Assembly (NCBI GenBank): GCA_965198325.1
Contig: CBDAPE010000017.1
Location: 682,001 to 746,000 of the forward strand
Direction of reading: 5' to 3'
DNA length: 64,000 nt
DNA from: CBDAPE01 sp965198325
Lineage (GTDB): Bacteria > Pseudomonadota > Alphaproteobacteria > UBA828 > JAPUJA01
This document shows, piece by piece, positions 11,302-19,939 of this stretch. Both the position numbers and the translations under genes were made by a program. Every line of letters begins with the position of its first letter. The stretch's first letter is position 1. Under the pieces are notes generated by a model. It made no database searches, had not been told where the DNA came from, and saw nothing but the letters and a program-made list of their open reading frames with translations.

Positions 11302-12228
11302 ATGGACCCATCAGCCGGCGCGGAGGTGCGGAAGCAGCCCGCCACGGGACAGCGCGATCCGCACTATGCCAAAGGCGTGGCATTGGTGCTCGTCGCCGGC
11401 CTGTTCTGGAGTTTCACCGCCATCACCATCCGCTTTATCGAGGATGCCGGCGACTGGCAGATCATTTTCTACCGCTCGCTCTCGCTGGGGTTTTTCTACC
11501 TGCTGATCCTGTCGATCCGCGACCGCGGGAATATCCCCGGCGAAGTCCGCCGGATGGGCTGGAACGGCGTGTGGGGCGGGTTCTTTTTCGGCGGCGCGAT
11601 CGTCTGCATGGTCTTTGCGATCAACGCGACGACCATCGCCAACGCCATGTTCATCCTGGGCGCCGCGCCGTTCGCGACCGCCGCGCTCGCCTGGCTGCTC
11701 ATGCGCGAGCGGGTCCGCGCCGCGACCGTGATCGCGATGGTCATGACGATCGCCGGTATCGGCGTCATGGTGGGCGACGGGGTCGGCGCGGGCCGGCTGT
11801 TCGGCAATCTCATCGCCGTGCTCGCCATGCTGACCTATGCGTCTTACGTGGTCTTCGTCAGGCGTGGCCGGGCGACCAACATGCTGCCCGCCATGTGCCT
11901 CGGCGGCTTCGTGGCCGCGGCCTTCTCGGCCCTCTTCTGCGACGGCTTCGCGATCAGCGCCAGCGATCTCATGTATTGCATCGTGTCCGGCGCTGGGCTC
12001 GTCGGGATCGGGCTGTTGTTCTTCGTCGCGGGCTCGCGCTATCTGAGCGCCGCCGAGCTGATGCTGCTGGCCCTGACCGAGATTGCCCTTGCGCCGGTCT
12101 GGGCGTGGCTGGCGATCGGCGAGGTGCCCCGCGACCTCACCCTGGTCGGCGGCGGTGTGGTTCTGGCGGCGATCATCGGCCAGGCACTGATCGGGCGCCG
12201 GCGGCTTCCGTTCGCCCGCCCCGGTTGA
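11302..12228 (+). CDS. EamA/DMT-family transporter (solo)
   Basis: A 308-aa transporter with a 25-residue soluble N-terminus followed by about ten helices. Landmarks are KGVALVLVAGLFWSFTAITIRFI, an IIFYRSLSLG segment, AFFVG-like turns and ATIANAMFILGAAPFATAALAWLLMRERV, typical of the YdcZ/RhaT-like EamA group. It is not a close paralogue of the tandem set at the left of the window. The ATG at 11302 is chosen because residues before it are low-complexity and lie in the divergent promoter region. Substrate unknown. ssb follows 69 nt downstream on the same strand. Confidence 0.87.
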   Translation: MDPSAGAEVRKQPATGQRDPHYAKGVALVLVAGLFWSFTAITIRFIEDAGDWQIIFYRSLSLGFFYLLILSIRDRGNIPGEVRRMGWNGVWGGFFFGGAIVCMVFAINATTIANAMFILGAAPFATAALAWLLMRERVRAATVIAMVMTIAGIGVMVGDGVGAGRLFGNLIAVLAMLTYASYVVFVRRGRATNMLPAMCLGGFVAAAFSALFCDGFAISASDLMYCIVSGAGLVGIGLLFFVAGSRYLSAAELMLLALTEIALAPVWAWLAIGEVPRDLTLVGGGVVLAAIIGQALIGRRRLPFARPG

Positions 12229-12237
12229 GCCTGCCGA

Positions 12238-12267
12238 TTGCGCGGGCGCACGCATTGCGCGTAAACT
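12238..12267 (+). promoter_or_regulatory. Candidate sigma-70-type promoter of ssb
   Basis: TTGCGC and TAAACT separated by 18 bp, ending 30 bp before the ssb start and lying in the gap after the EamA gene. This is a weak match read by eye. Confidence 0.3.
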
Positions 12268-12297
12268 CGTCGCTCGTCGTCACAAGGGAGAGAATCG

Positions 12298-12771
12298 ATG
12301 GCCGGCAGCGTAAACAAGGTGATTCTGGTGGGCAATCTGGGCCGGGACCCGGAGGTCCGCCATACCCAGAACGGCACGCCGATCGTCCATCTCTCCGTCG
12401 CCACCTCGGAAAACTGGAAGGACCGCGCCACGGGCGAGCGCAAGGAGAAGACCGAGTGGCACCGCGTCGTGATCTTCAACGAGCGCCTCGGCGAGGTCGC
12501 CCAGAAATATCTCGCCAAGGGCTCGAAGGTTTACCTCGAAGGTCAGCTCCAGACCCGTAAATGGACTGACCAGAACGGCAACGAGAAATACACCACCGAG
12601 ATCGTTCTGGGGCGCTTTCGCGGCGAGCTCACCATGCTCGATTCCCGCGGCGATGGTGGGGGCAGGGACTTCGCCCGAAGCGACTCGGGCGCCGATTCGG
12701 CCACGCCGGCGGGCGGTGGAACGGCCCCGGCGTCGGGCGGTGGCGACCTCGACGACGAGATCCCGTTCTGA
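12298..12771 (+). CDS. ssb: Single-stranded DNA-binding protein
   Basis: A 157-aa protein: an OB-fold domain in residues 1-110 (MAGSVNKVILVGNLGRDPEVR, then TEWHRVVIFNERL and GQLQTRKWTDQNG), a Gly/Ser/Ala-rich flexible linker, and the conserved acidic tip DDEIPF that recruits replication and repair partners. It forms a homotetramer that covers ssDNA at forks and repair sites. GGGAGAG lies 6 nt before the ATG. Its position close to uvrA and just before gyrA is usual for Alphaproteobacteria. Confidence 0.97.
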   Translation: MAGSVNKVILVGNLGRDPEVRHTQNGTPIVHLSVATSENWKDRATGERKEKTEWHRVVIFNERLGEVAQKYLAKGSKVYLEGQLQTRKWTDQNGNEKYTTEIVLGRFRGELTMLDSRGDGGGRDFARSDSGADSATPAGGGTAPASGGGDLDDEIPF

Positions 12772-12825
12772 GCCTGAGACGCCCTGCCTGCCGACGCCGC
12801 GCACCGGGGACCGAAAGAGACGGCC

Positions 12826-14007
12826 ATGTCGATCATTCGCTTCTCGTGCCTGAAGGAAACCCTGTTCGCGCCTGACGGTGACGGCAATCTGGTGCCAGGC
12901 GCCTTCGACCCGAACGGGCGGACCGGCTGTCTGGGCAAATTCGAGCCGCCCGGCTTTGGCCCAGGTGATTCACCGCTCGCCGGCTACCTCGGACGGGCGC
13001 TCGAGGACGCCGCGGACGAACTTGCCGACGATCAACCGGTCGTCGTCATGGCCCACGGCTTCCTGTTCGATCCGAAGCAATCGGCGAACCCCGTGCCCGC
13101 CGACTCAGATAATCCCCATTCGCGAGTCTATCATTTCCAGGATCGCAACGAGGCCGAGGAACAGAAGGAGCATACGACGAGCTGGCTGTTGCATCTCGGG
13201 TTCGAGCCGGACGATCGCGCTGGTGCATCGAGGCTCGCGGTGGCATTCGGATGGCACAGCCAGCCCGGGTTCGCCCAGTCGTTGCTCGAGTATGGCCAGA
13301 ATTTCTATGCCCGGGCCTACGATTTCGCAGAACGCTCGGCCTGGCCCTTTGCCAACGTTCTCGACGAGCTTGCCCGGCGCCTGCCCGATCGCCGGATCGA
13401 TATCGTGACCCACAGCCTGGGTGCCCGTCTCGTCGTTCGCGCCCTGGCTCTCGCGGCCAAACACCAGCCGGCGATCATCGAGCGGATCGACCGGATCGTC
13501 ATTCTGGGCGGGTCCGAATACGTCTTCGAAGCCCAGCTGCTCTATCAACGGCTCGAGGGCCTGAGCCTCGCGCCGGACCGCGGACCCACGGTATACAATT
13601 TCGTGAGTTACGAGAACGACGTGCTCGATGTGCTGGCCGAGAATTTCGGCGCCCGATTCTTCGGCAATTCTCAGGTGATCGGCCATAACGGGTTCGAAAC
13701 CACGACCCAGCCGGCCCGCTGGATGGACCTGCAGATCGACGATCCCGAACTCCAGACGTGGATGGCGGCGCGCCACGGCATCGAGATTTCCGGTGATCGG
13801 CCAGGCAATGTCTGGGACCACTGGTATTACTACACCTTCCGCGGCAATCTGGCGCTTTACAGAGCCATTCTGCGAAACCGCGATACTTGGACCCTCGCCG
13901 CGCTGCGCAAGGGTGACGATCGGATTCCCGAAGGGGTCCGCACGCCGGTTCCGGTTTGGGTGCATCGCCGCGACCGCGCAGCGCCACGCCGGAGCGGGCG
14001 ACATTAG
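12826..14007 (+). CDS. Alpha/beta-hydrolase-fold protein of unknown substrate
   Basis: A 393-aa cytosolic protein without signal peptide. The nucleophile elbow is THSLGAR (residues ~198-204), a variant of GxSxG preceded by the strand RIDIVTHS, and an upstream strand/oxyanion region reads VVVMAHGF near residue 73. This matches alpha/beta hydrolases of the DUF900/esterase-like group that act on lipids or esters. A C-terminal DHWYYYTFRGNLALYRAILRNRD segment could supply the catalytic His. It sits between ssb and gyrA, transcribed with them, but has no obvious link to DNA metabolism. Confidence 0.7.
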   Translation: MSIIRFSCLKETLFAPDGDGNLVPGAFDPNGRTGCLGKFEPPGFGPGDSPLAGYLGRALEDAADELADDQPVVVMAHGFLFDPKQSANPVPADSDNPHSRVYHFQDRNEAEEQKEHTTSWLLHLGFEPDDRAGASRLAVAFGWHSQPGFAQSLLEYGQNFYARAYDFAERSAWPFANVLDELARRLPDRRIDIVTHSLGARLVVRALALAAKHQPAIIERIDRIVILGGSEYVFEAQLLYQRLEGLSLAPDRGPTVYNFVSYENDVLDVLAENFGARFFGNSQVIGHNGFETTTQPARWMDLQIDDPELQTWMAARHGIEISGDRPGNVWDHWYYYTFRGNLALYRAILRNRDTWTLAALRKGDDRIPEGVRTPVPVWVHRRDRAAPRRSGRH

Positions 14008-14315
14008 GTCCGCTCGTCCAGTCACGCGGGACACGACTCGACCTCATTTTCGGACACGCCGGCCAACGGCCCGGACCGTCGAATAGAGCCTCCTTGGGAG
14101 CTGTAACGCTGCTCCCGGCCCTGGATCGAAGATGATTTTCTAAGACTTTGGATTTAAACAAAAATTTTTTCTCCGGACTGCGACGCAGATCCGACGTGTG
14201 AGGCGCCGGCGAACGACTGTCAGCGTTGTTGCGAAAGACGAAACCGGGTATCTTTTAGACAATCTTCGGGCGGGCTTTCGCCCGGACCCAATCATCGTCC
14301 AACCAGCGGGTTTCC
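14008..14315. other. Intergenic region upstream of gyrA
   Basis: 308 bp without a gene. It includes an AT-rich patch around 14143-14172 and a candidate promoter at 14226-14254; nothing else is recognised. Confidence 0.6.
14226..14254 (+). promoter_or_regulatory. Candidate gyrA promoter
   Basis: TTGTTG and TATCTT separated by exactly 17 bp; a start site near 14261 would give a leader of about 55 nt before the TTG initiation codon. Identified by eye from hexamer match and spacing. Confidence 0.4.
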
Positions 14316-17156
14316 TTGGCCACTCTTCCGCCCACCGCGCCCGACAACATCGCGCCGATCGCCATCGAAGAGGAGATGAAAAGCTCCTACCTCGACTACG
14401 CAATGAGCGTGATCGTTTCACGCGCGCTGCCCGACGTGCGCGACGGCCTGAAGCCGGTTCATCGGCGCATCCTGCACGCCATGAACGAGGCGGGCTACGA
14501 CTGGAATAAACCCCATCGCAAGTCGGCCCGCGTCGTCGGTGACGTGATGGGCAAGTACCATCCCCATGGCGATGCGGCGATCTATGACGCCATGGTCCGC
14601 ATGGCGCAGGATTTCTCCATGCGTCTGCCGCTGCTCGACGGTCAGGGCAATTTCGGCTCGATGGACGGCGATCCCGCCGCCGCGATGCGCTACACGGAAG
14701 TCCGCATGGCCAAGTCGGCGCACGCGCTGCTCGCCGACATCGACAAGGACACCGTCGACTTCCAGCCCAACTACGACGACAGCGTGCACGAACCGAAGGT
14801 CCTGCCCGCCCAGTTTCCCAATCTTCTTGTCAACGGCGCGGGTGGAATCGCGGTGGGCATGGCGACCAATATCCCACCCCATAACCTGGGCGAGGTGATC
14901 GATGCAGCGATCGCCTGTATCGACGACCCGGAGGTTTCGATGGAGGCGTTGATCGAACTCATGCCCGGGCCGGACTTCCCGACCGGCGGCATCATCCTGG
15001 GCCGCGCAGGCATTCACTCGGCGTTCAACACGGGGCGCGGCTCGGTGATGATGCGCAGCAAGACCCACTTCGAGAAGATCGGCAAGGACCGGGAGGCCAT
15101 CGTCGCGACCGAAATCCCCTACCAAGTCAACAAGTCACGCATGATCGAGCGCATCGCCGAGGTGGTCAAGGAGGAGCGGGTCGAGGGGATCTCCGAGCTG
15201 CGCGACGAATCCGACCGGGACGGCGTGCGGGTCGTGATCGAGCTCAAGCGGGACGCCATGAGCGAGGTCGTGCTCAACCAGCTGTTCCGCTACACCCCGC
15301 TGCAGACGAGCTTCGGCGTGAACATGGTCGCGCTCAATGGCGGGCGGCCCGTGTTGCTCAACGTCAAGGAGATCATCACCGCCTTCATCGATCACCGGGA
15401 AGAGGTGGTCACCCGGCGCACGGTCTTCGAACTCGGCAAGGCGCGCGACCGGGCCCATCTCCTGGTCGGCCTCGCAATCGCGGTCGCCAATCTCGACGCG
15501 GTGATCAAGCTTATCCGCGCCGCGAAGGATCCGAATGCGGCGCGCGAGGGGCTGATGGGGCGCGGCTGGCCGGCGGAAAGCGTGCGTCCGCTGATCGAGC
15601 TGATCGACGAGCCCGACCGGCTGATTTCGGATACCGGCGACTACCGGCTCTCGGAAGCCCAGGCCCGGGCGATCCTCGATCTCCGCCTGCACCGTCTGAC
15701 CGGCTTGGAGCGCGACAAGATCGCACAAGAGCTCGAGGAGATCGCGGACAGGATCAAGGAACATCTGGCCATTCTGCAGTCGCGCAATCGGCTGCTCGAC
15801 GTCCTGCGGGACGAACTCCGCGACATGAAGGAGCAGTTCGCGACCCCCCGGCGCACGGCGATCGAGGAGCAGGAATTCGAGCACGACGTCGAGGACCTGA
15901 TCCAGCGCGAGGAGATGGTCGTTACCGTTTCGCACACCGGCTATATCAAGCGCGTTCCGCTCTCGACCTATCGGGCGCAGCGGCGCGGCGGCAAGGGGCG
16001 CTCGGGCATGAGCACCCGTGAAGAGGATTTCGTCGCCCGACTGTTCGTCGCCAACACCCACGCGCCGCTGTTGTTCTTTTCGAGCGCGGGCCAGGTCTAC
16101 AAGATGAAAGTCTATCGCCTGCCGCTGGCCGCTCCCCAGGCGCGCGGCAAGCCGATCGTCAATCTGCTGCCCCTGGCGGGAGGCGAGACGATCTCGACCG
16201 TGCTGACGATGCCCGAAAACCAAGAGAGCTGGGGCGACCTGCAGCTCATGTTTGCGACCGCTTCGGGCCGCGTACGCCGGAACCGGGGCTCGGACTTCAC
16301 CAACGTGCTCTCGACCGGCATCATCGCCATGAAGCTCGGCGAGGGCGACCGGATCGTCGGCGTGCATGTCTGCCCGGCGGACGCCGATATCATGCTGGCG
16401 GCCGCGCGCGGCAAGTGCATCCGCTTTCAGGCAGGGGACGTGCGCCTGTTCAAGGGGCGGAGCTCCCAAGGGGTGCGTGGCATGGACCTTGCCGAGGGCG
16501 ACAAGGTGATCTCGATGTCGATCCTGCGCCATGTCGAGATCGATCCGGAAGAGCGCGACGGTTATTTCGGCCGCAAGCGCGAGGGCGCGGTTCCACCACT
16601 CGGCGAGGAACGGCGTGCCGTGCTGGCCGAGGGCGAGCAGTTCCTGCTTACGGTGCGCAACGACGGCTACGGCAAGCGGACGTCGAGCCACGATTACCGG
16701 GTGATCCACCGGGGCGGCAAAGGCATCATCAACATCGATGTCGGGAAAAGCAGCGAGGTCGTCGCAGGCTTCCCGGTCGAGAGCGAAGACGAGATCATGC
16801 TGGTGACCGACGGGGGTCAGCTTATCCGCACGCCGGTCGACGAGATCAGCAAGATCGGCCGGGCGGCCCGGGGCGTGACCATCTTCAAGCTGGCCAAGGG
16901 CGAAAAGGTGGTTTCCGTCGCCGCAGTGGACGAAGGCGTTGCGGGCAACGGCTCAACCGATGATGAGGTCGAGCCTGCGGACTTGGCGGCCGTCGGCGGG
17001 GGTGGAAGCGAGGAAAGCGTCGTCGGCGAAGCGGCGGACGACTTGGGCGAAGCGAACGAGGCCGTGACCCGCGACGATGAGGCGGACTTCGGTGGCGGCG
17101 AGGCGGGGCCCGTCGAGGACGCTCCGGACGACGATGAGGGCGAGGGGGGGCCGTAA
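14316..17156 (+). CDS. gyrA: DNA gyrase subunit A
   Basis: A 946-aa subunit of gyrase, which with GyrB introduces negative supercoils. The breakage-reunion domain has catalytic Tyr126 in RYTEVR and the quinolone-determining region HPHGDAAIYD at 82-91. Here Ala87 occupies the position of E. coli Ser83 while the Asp equivalent (D91) is kept. The GyrA box QRRGGKG, needed for DNA wrapping, is present near residue 556. The C-terminal beta-pinwheel repeats follow, and the last ~70 residues are an acidic, low-complexity tail (EVEPADLA...DDDEGEGGP). Initiation is at TTG (MATLPPTAPDN); no ATG fits before the conserved SYLDYAMSVI block. The stop TAA shares a base with the coaD ATG. Confidence 0.97.
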   Translation: MATLPPTAPDNIAPIAIEEEMKSSYLDYAMSVIVSRALPDVRDGLKPVHRRILHAMNEAGYDWNKPHRKSARVVGDVMGKYHPHGDAAIYDAMVRMAQDFSMRLPLLDGQGNFGSMDGDPAAAMRYTEVRMAKSAHALLADIDKDTVDFQPNYDDSVHEPKVLPAQFPNLLVNGAGGIAVGMATNIPPHNLGEVIDAAIACIDDPEVSMEALIELMPGPDFPTGGIILGRAGIHSAFNTGRGSVMMRSKTHFEKIGKDREAIVATEIPYQVNKSRMIERIAEVVKEERVEGISELRDESDRDGVRVVIELKRDAMSEVVLNQLFRYTPLQTSFGVNMVALNGGRPVLLNVKEIITAFIDHREEVVTRRTVFELGKARDRAHLLVGLAIAVANLDAVIKLIRAAKDPNAAREGLMGRGWPAESVRPLIELIDEPDRLISDTGDYRLSEAQARAILDLRLHRLTGLERDKIAQELEEIADRIKEHLAILQSRNRLLDVLRDELRDMKEQFATPRRTAIEEQEFEHDVEDLIQREEMVVTVSHTGYIKRVPLSTYRAQRRGGKGRSGMSTREEDFVARLFVANTHAPLLFFSSAGQVYKMKVYRLPLAAPQARGKPIVNLLPLAGGETISTVLTMPENQESWGDLQLMFATASGRVRRNRGSDFTNVLSTGIIAMKLGEGDRIVGVHVCPADADIMLAAARGKCIRFQAGDVRLFKGRSSQGVRGMDLAEGDKVISMSILRHVEIDPEERDGYFGRKREGAVPPLGEERRAVLAEGEQFLLTVRNDGYGKRTSSHDYRVIHRGGKGIINIDVGKSSEVVAGFPVESEDEIMLVTDGGQLIRTPVDEISKIGRAARGVTIFKLAKGEKVVSVAAVDEGVAGNGSTDDEVEPADLAAVGGGGSEESVVGEAADDLGEANEAVTRDDEADFGGGEAGPVEDAPDDDEGEGGP

Positions 17157-17674
17157 TGGGCAAGGACCGCATCGGTGTCTATCCGGGAACGTTCGACCCG
17201 ATGACGCTCGGTCATAGCGATATCATCCGGCGCGCGACCCGGTTGGTGGACAAGCTGATCATCGCCGTGGCGATCAACGACGGCAAGAGCCCGATGTTCC
17301 CACTCGACGAGCGGATCGAGATGGTCCGCGGGGAGGTCACGGAATTGACCGGGGAGACGGAGATCGAGGTCCGTCCGCTGACCACGCTCCTGATGACCTT
17401 TACGAAGCAGATGGGCGCCCAATTCATCGTGCGGGGTCTGCGCGCCGTTTCCGACTTCGATTACGAATTTCAGATGACCGGCATGAACGCCCGCCTCGAC
17501 CCGACCGTGGAGACGGTTTTTCTGATGGCGTCGGGAGATCATCAGTTCATCTCGTCGCGCCTGGTGAAAGAAATTGCGATCTTCGACGGCGATGTCTCGG
17601 CGTTCCTTTCGGCCGCGGTCCTGGCCCGTCTTAATCGCCGGCTGGGCGAGCTGAAAGCCGTCGAATCCGACTAG
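17156..17674 (+). CDS. coaD: Phosphopantetheine adenylyltransferase
   Basis: A 172-aa nucleotidyltransferase making dephospho-CoA from 4'-phosphopantetheine and ATP, the penultimate CoA step. It has the YPGTFDPMTLGHSDII start with the (T/H)xGH ATP motif (TLGH) and the closing ISSRLVKEI motif; ATTLLM-type and RGLRAVSDFDYE pantetheine-pocket segments are in place. The ATG overlaps the gyrA stop by one base (TAATG), implying coupled translation. Cytosolic hexamer in characterised members. Confidence 0.96.
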   Translation: MGKDRIGVYPGTFDPMTLGHSDIIRRATRLVDKLIIAVAINDGKSPMFPLDERIEMVRGEVTELTGETEIEVRPLTTLLMTFTKQMGAQFIVRGLRAVSDFDYEFQMTGMNARLDPTVETVFLMASGDHQFISSRLVKEIAIFDGDVSAFLSAAVLARLNRRLGELKAVESD

Positions 17675-17707
17675 CTGCGATTTATGAAATATCGCCCGTA
17701 ACTCTTT

Positions 17708-17727
17708 ACGAATTAATGTTTATTCGT
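17708..17727. promoter_or_regulatory. AT-rich inverted repeat upstream of queA
   Basis: ACGAAT and ATTCGT arms separated by 8 bp, 44 bp before the queA start in the short AT-rich gap after coaD. It could be an operator or part of the promoter; no motif family recognised. Confidence 0.3.
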
Positions 17728-17771
17728 GAATTTTTCGCAGGGGTTTTGAGCCTGCGGCCGGGTTGTGAGCC

Positions 17772-18812
17772 ATGAAGGTTTCGGACTTCGATTTCGACCT
17801 GCCCAAGGACCGGATCGCGGCGCGCCCCGCGAACCCGCGAGACGCCGCGCGCCTGCTTGAAATCTCTGCCGGCGCTCTGGCGGACCGGGTCATGGCCGAT
17901 CTGCCCGCGTTGCTCCGCGCGGGCGATTTGGTGGTGGTCAACGATACCCGTGTCATCCCGGCCAGGCTCACGGGCCGCCGGGGTAAAGCGGGGGTCGAGG
18001 CGACTCTCCACAAGCGGATCGAGGCGGGGGTCTGGGATGGATTCGCGCGGCCTGCGAAGAGGCTGAAGGTCGACGACCGGATCGACTTTGCCGACGGGCT
18101 TTCGGCGCTCGTGATCGGCAAGGGGGAGGGCGGCGAGGTGCGGCTCGTCTTTGACCGGGCGGGCGAGGCGCTGGACGACGCCCTGGAGCGGGCAGGCGTT
18201 GCGCCCCTGCCGCCCTATATTCCACGCGACCACGGGCCCGATGAACGGGACCGCGCCGATTACCAGACGATCTTCGCGCGCGAGAAGGGCGCCGTCGCCG
18301 CGCCGACGGCGGGGCTGCACTTCACCGACCGGTTGCTGGGCGCTCTGGCGGCTGCGGGCGTCGAGCGCGCGGCGCTGACACTGCATGTCGGCGCGGGCAC
18401 CTTCCTGCCGGTGAAGGCCGAGGACGCGGCGGATCACCACATGCACGCCGAATGGGGCAGGATTTCCGCGCAGGCGGCCGAGCGGATCAACGGCGTGCGG
18501 GATGCTGGCGGGCGGATCGTGGCCGTGGGCACGACGGTCTTGCGTCTGCTCGAGGCGGTTGCCGGCGCGGATGGCCGGGTCCGCCCCTTCGAGGGCGAGA
18601 TCGACCTGTTCATCACCCCGGGCTATCGTTTCCGTATCGTGGATCTGTTGCTGACCAACTTCCACCTGCCGCGCTCGACCCTGTTCATGCTGGTCTGCGC
18701 GTTCGCCGGGACGGCACGCATGAAGGCGGCCTATGCCCATGCCGTCGAGGCGAGCTACCGGTTCTATTCCTACGGCGATGCCAGCCTGCTGTACAGGGAG
18801 CCCGGGCCGTGA
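17772..18812 (+). CDS. queA: S-adenosylmethionine:tRNA ribosyltransferase-isomerase
   Basis: A 346-aa enzyme that transfers and isomerises the ribosyl group of SAM onto 7-aminomethyl-7-deazaguanine in tRNA, giving epoxyqueuosine at the wobble position of GUN anticodons. Family motifs are MKVSDFDFDLPKDRIAxRP at the N-terminus, LVVVNDTRVIPARL, the QTIFA and AAPTAGLHFT block around residue 180, and the closing FRIVDLLLTNFHLPRSTLFMLVCAFAG. Its last 4 nt overlap tgt, so the two queuosine genes form an operon. Confidence 0.96.
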   Translation: MKVSDFDFDLPKDRIAARPANPRDAARLLEISAGALADRVMADLPALLRAGDLVVVNDTRVIPARLTGRRGKAGVEATLHKRIEAGVWDGFARPAKRLKVDDRIDFADGLSALVIGKGEGGEVRLVFDRAGEALDDALERAGVAPLPPYIPRDHGPDERDRADYQTIFAREKGAVAAPTAGLHFTDRLLGALAAAGVERAALTLHVGAGTFLPVKAEDAADHHMHAEWGRISAQAAERINGVRDAGGRIVAVGTTVLRLLEAVAGADGRVRPFEGEIDLFITPGYRFRIVDLLLTNFHLPRSTLFMLVCAFAGTARMKAAYAHAVEASYRFYSYGDASLLYREPGP

Positions 18813-19939
18813 CCGCCGACTTCGGCTTCACCCTCGAAGCGACATGCGGCGCGGCCCGCGCGGGCTGGGTGACGACGGCCCACGGCGCGTTCGAGACCCC
18901 GGCGTTCATGGCGGTCGGCACCGCCGCGACGGTCAAGGCGATGACGCCCGGGATGCTTCAGGATGCAGGCTGCGCGATCGTGCTCGCGAACACCTATCAC
19001 CTGATGCTGCGCCCTGGCGCGGAGCGGATCGAGGCGCTCGGCGGCCTGCACCGCTTCATGAACTGGCCCGGGCCGATTCTCACGGATTCCGGGGGCTTTC
19101 AGGTCATGTCGCTCGCCAAGCTGCGGACCATTTCGGAGGCGGGTGTCGCCTTCCAGTCCCACCTCGACGGGGCGGCCCATGAGCTGACGCCGGAGCACGC
19201 CGTCGAGGTCCAGCGGGCGCTCGACGCGGATATCTCGATGGTGCTCGACGAATGCCCGCCCGCGGAGATGAGCGGCGATCCGCTCACGGAATCCGTCGAG
19301 CGCTCCATGCGCTGGGCGGAGCGCTCGAAGGCGGCGTTCGACGCCCGGGTGGGCTACGGCTTGTTCGGAATCAACCAGGGCGGCACCGACGAGCGGTTGC
19401 GCGCGAACTCCGCTGCGTCATTGACGGCTGCGGGATTTCACGGCTACGCCATCGGCGGCCTCGCGGTGGGCGAGGGCCAGGCGGCCATGTTCCGGGTGCT
19501 GGACGCGGTCGTGCCTGCACTGCCCGCGGGCGCGCCCCGCTACCTGATGGGGGTGGGCAAGCCCGACGACCTGATCGGCGCAGTCATGCGTGGCGTCGAC
19601 ATGTTCGATTGCGTGCTGCCAACCCGCTCAGGGCGAACCGGGCAGGCGTTCACCAGCCGGGGCACGCTCAACGTCCGTAATGCGCGCTACGGTGACGATG
19701 CCGGCCCGCTGGATCCGGTGTGCGCCTGCCCGGTGTGCGCGGGCTATTCGCGGGCTTACCTCAACCACCTGAACCGGGCCGACGAGATTCTCGGCGCCAT
19801 GCTGCTGACCCAGCATAATCTTCATTATTATCAGTCTCTTATGAACGGGATGCGCGAGGCGATCGAAGCGGGCAGCCTGGCCGATTACGCCGCCGCGTTC
19901 GCTGAACAGCAGGCGCGGGGCGATGTCGACGCGGTCTAG
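18809..19939 (+). CDS. tgt: tRNA-guanine(34) transglycosylase
   Basis: A 376-aa enzyme that swaps G34 of GUN tRNAs for preQ1 by base exchange. Visible are the DSGGFQVMSL substrate motif with its active Asp, FDCVLPTR with the nucleophilic Asp, and the Zn site CACPVCAGYSRAYLNHL (three Cys and one His). The GTG start at 18809 overlaps the queA TGA (GTGA) and has AGGGAG upstream; longer in-frame readings lie inside queA. The stop shares the palindrome CTAG with the stop of the convergent amidohydrolase gene. Confidence 0.96.
   Translation: MTADFGFTLEATCGAARAGWVTTAHGAFETPAFMAVGTAATVKAMTPGMLQDAGCAIVLANTYHLMLRPGAERIEALGGLHRFMNWPGPILTDSGGFQVMSLAKLRTISEAGVAFQSHLDGAAHELTPEHAVEVQRALDADISMVLDECPPAEMSGDPLTESVERSMRWAERSKAAFDARVGYGLFGINQGGTDERLRANSAASLTAAGFHGYAIGGLAVGEGQAAMFRVLDAVVPALPAGAPRYLMGVGKPDDLIGAVMRGVDMFDCVLPTRSGRTGQAFTSRGTLNVRNARYGDDAGPLDPVCACPVCAGYSRAYLNHLNRADEILGAMLLTQHNLHYYQSLMNGMREAIEAGSLADYAAAFAEQQARGDVDAV

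Noticed and set aside
11091..12297. LexA/SOS box near uvrA and ssb
   Set aside because: No GTTC-N7-GTTC or CTG-N10-CAG match was found in the intergenic spaces.
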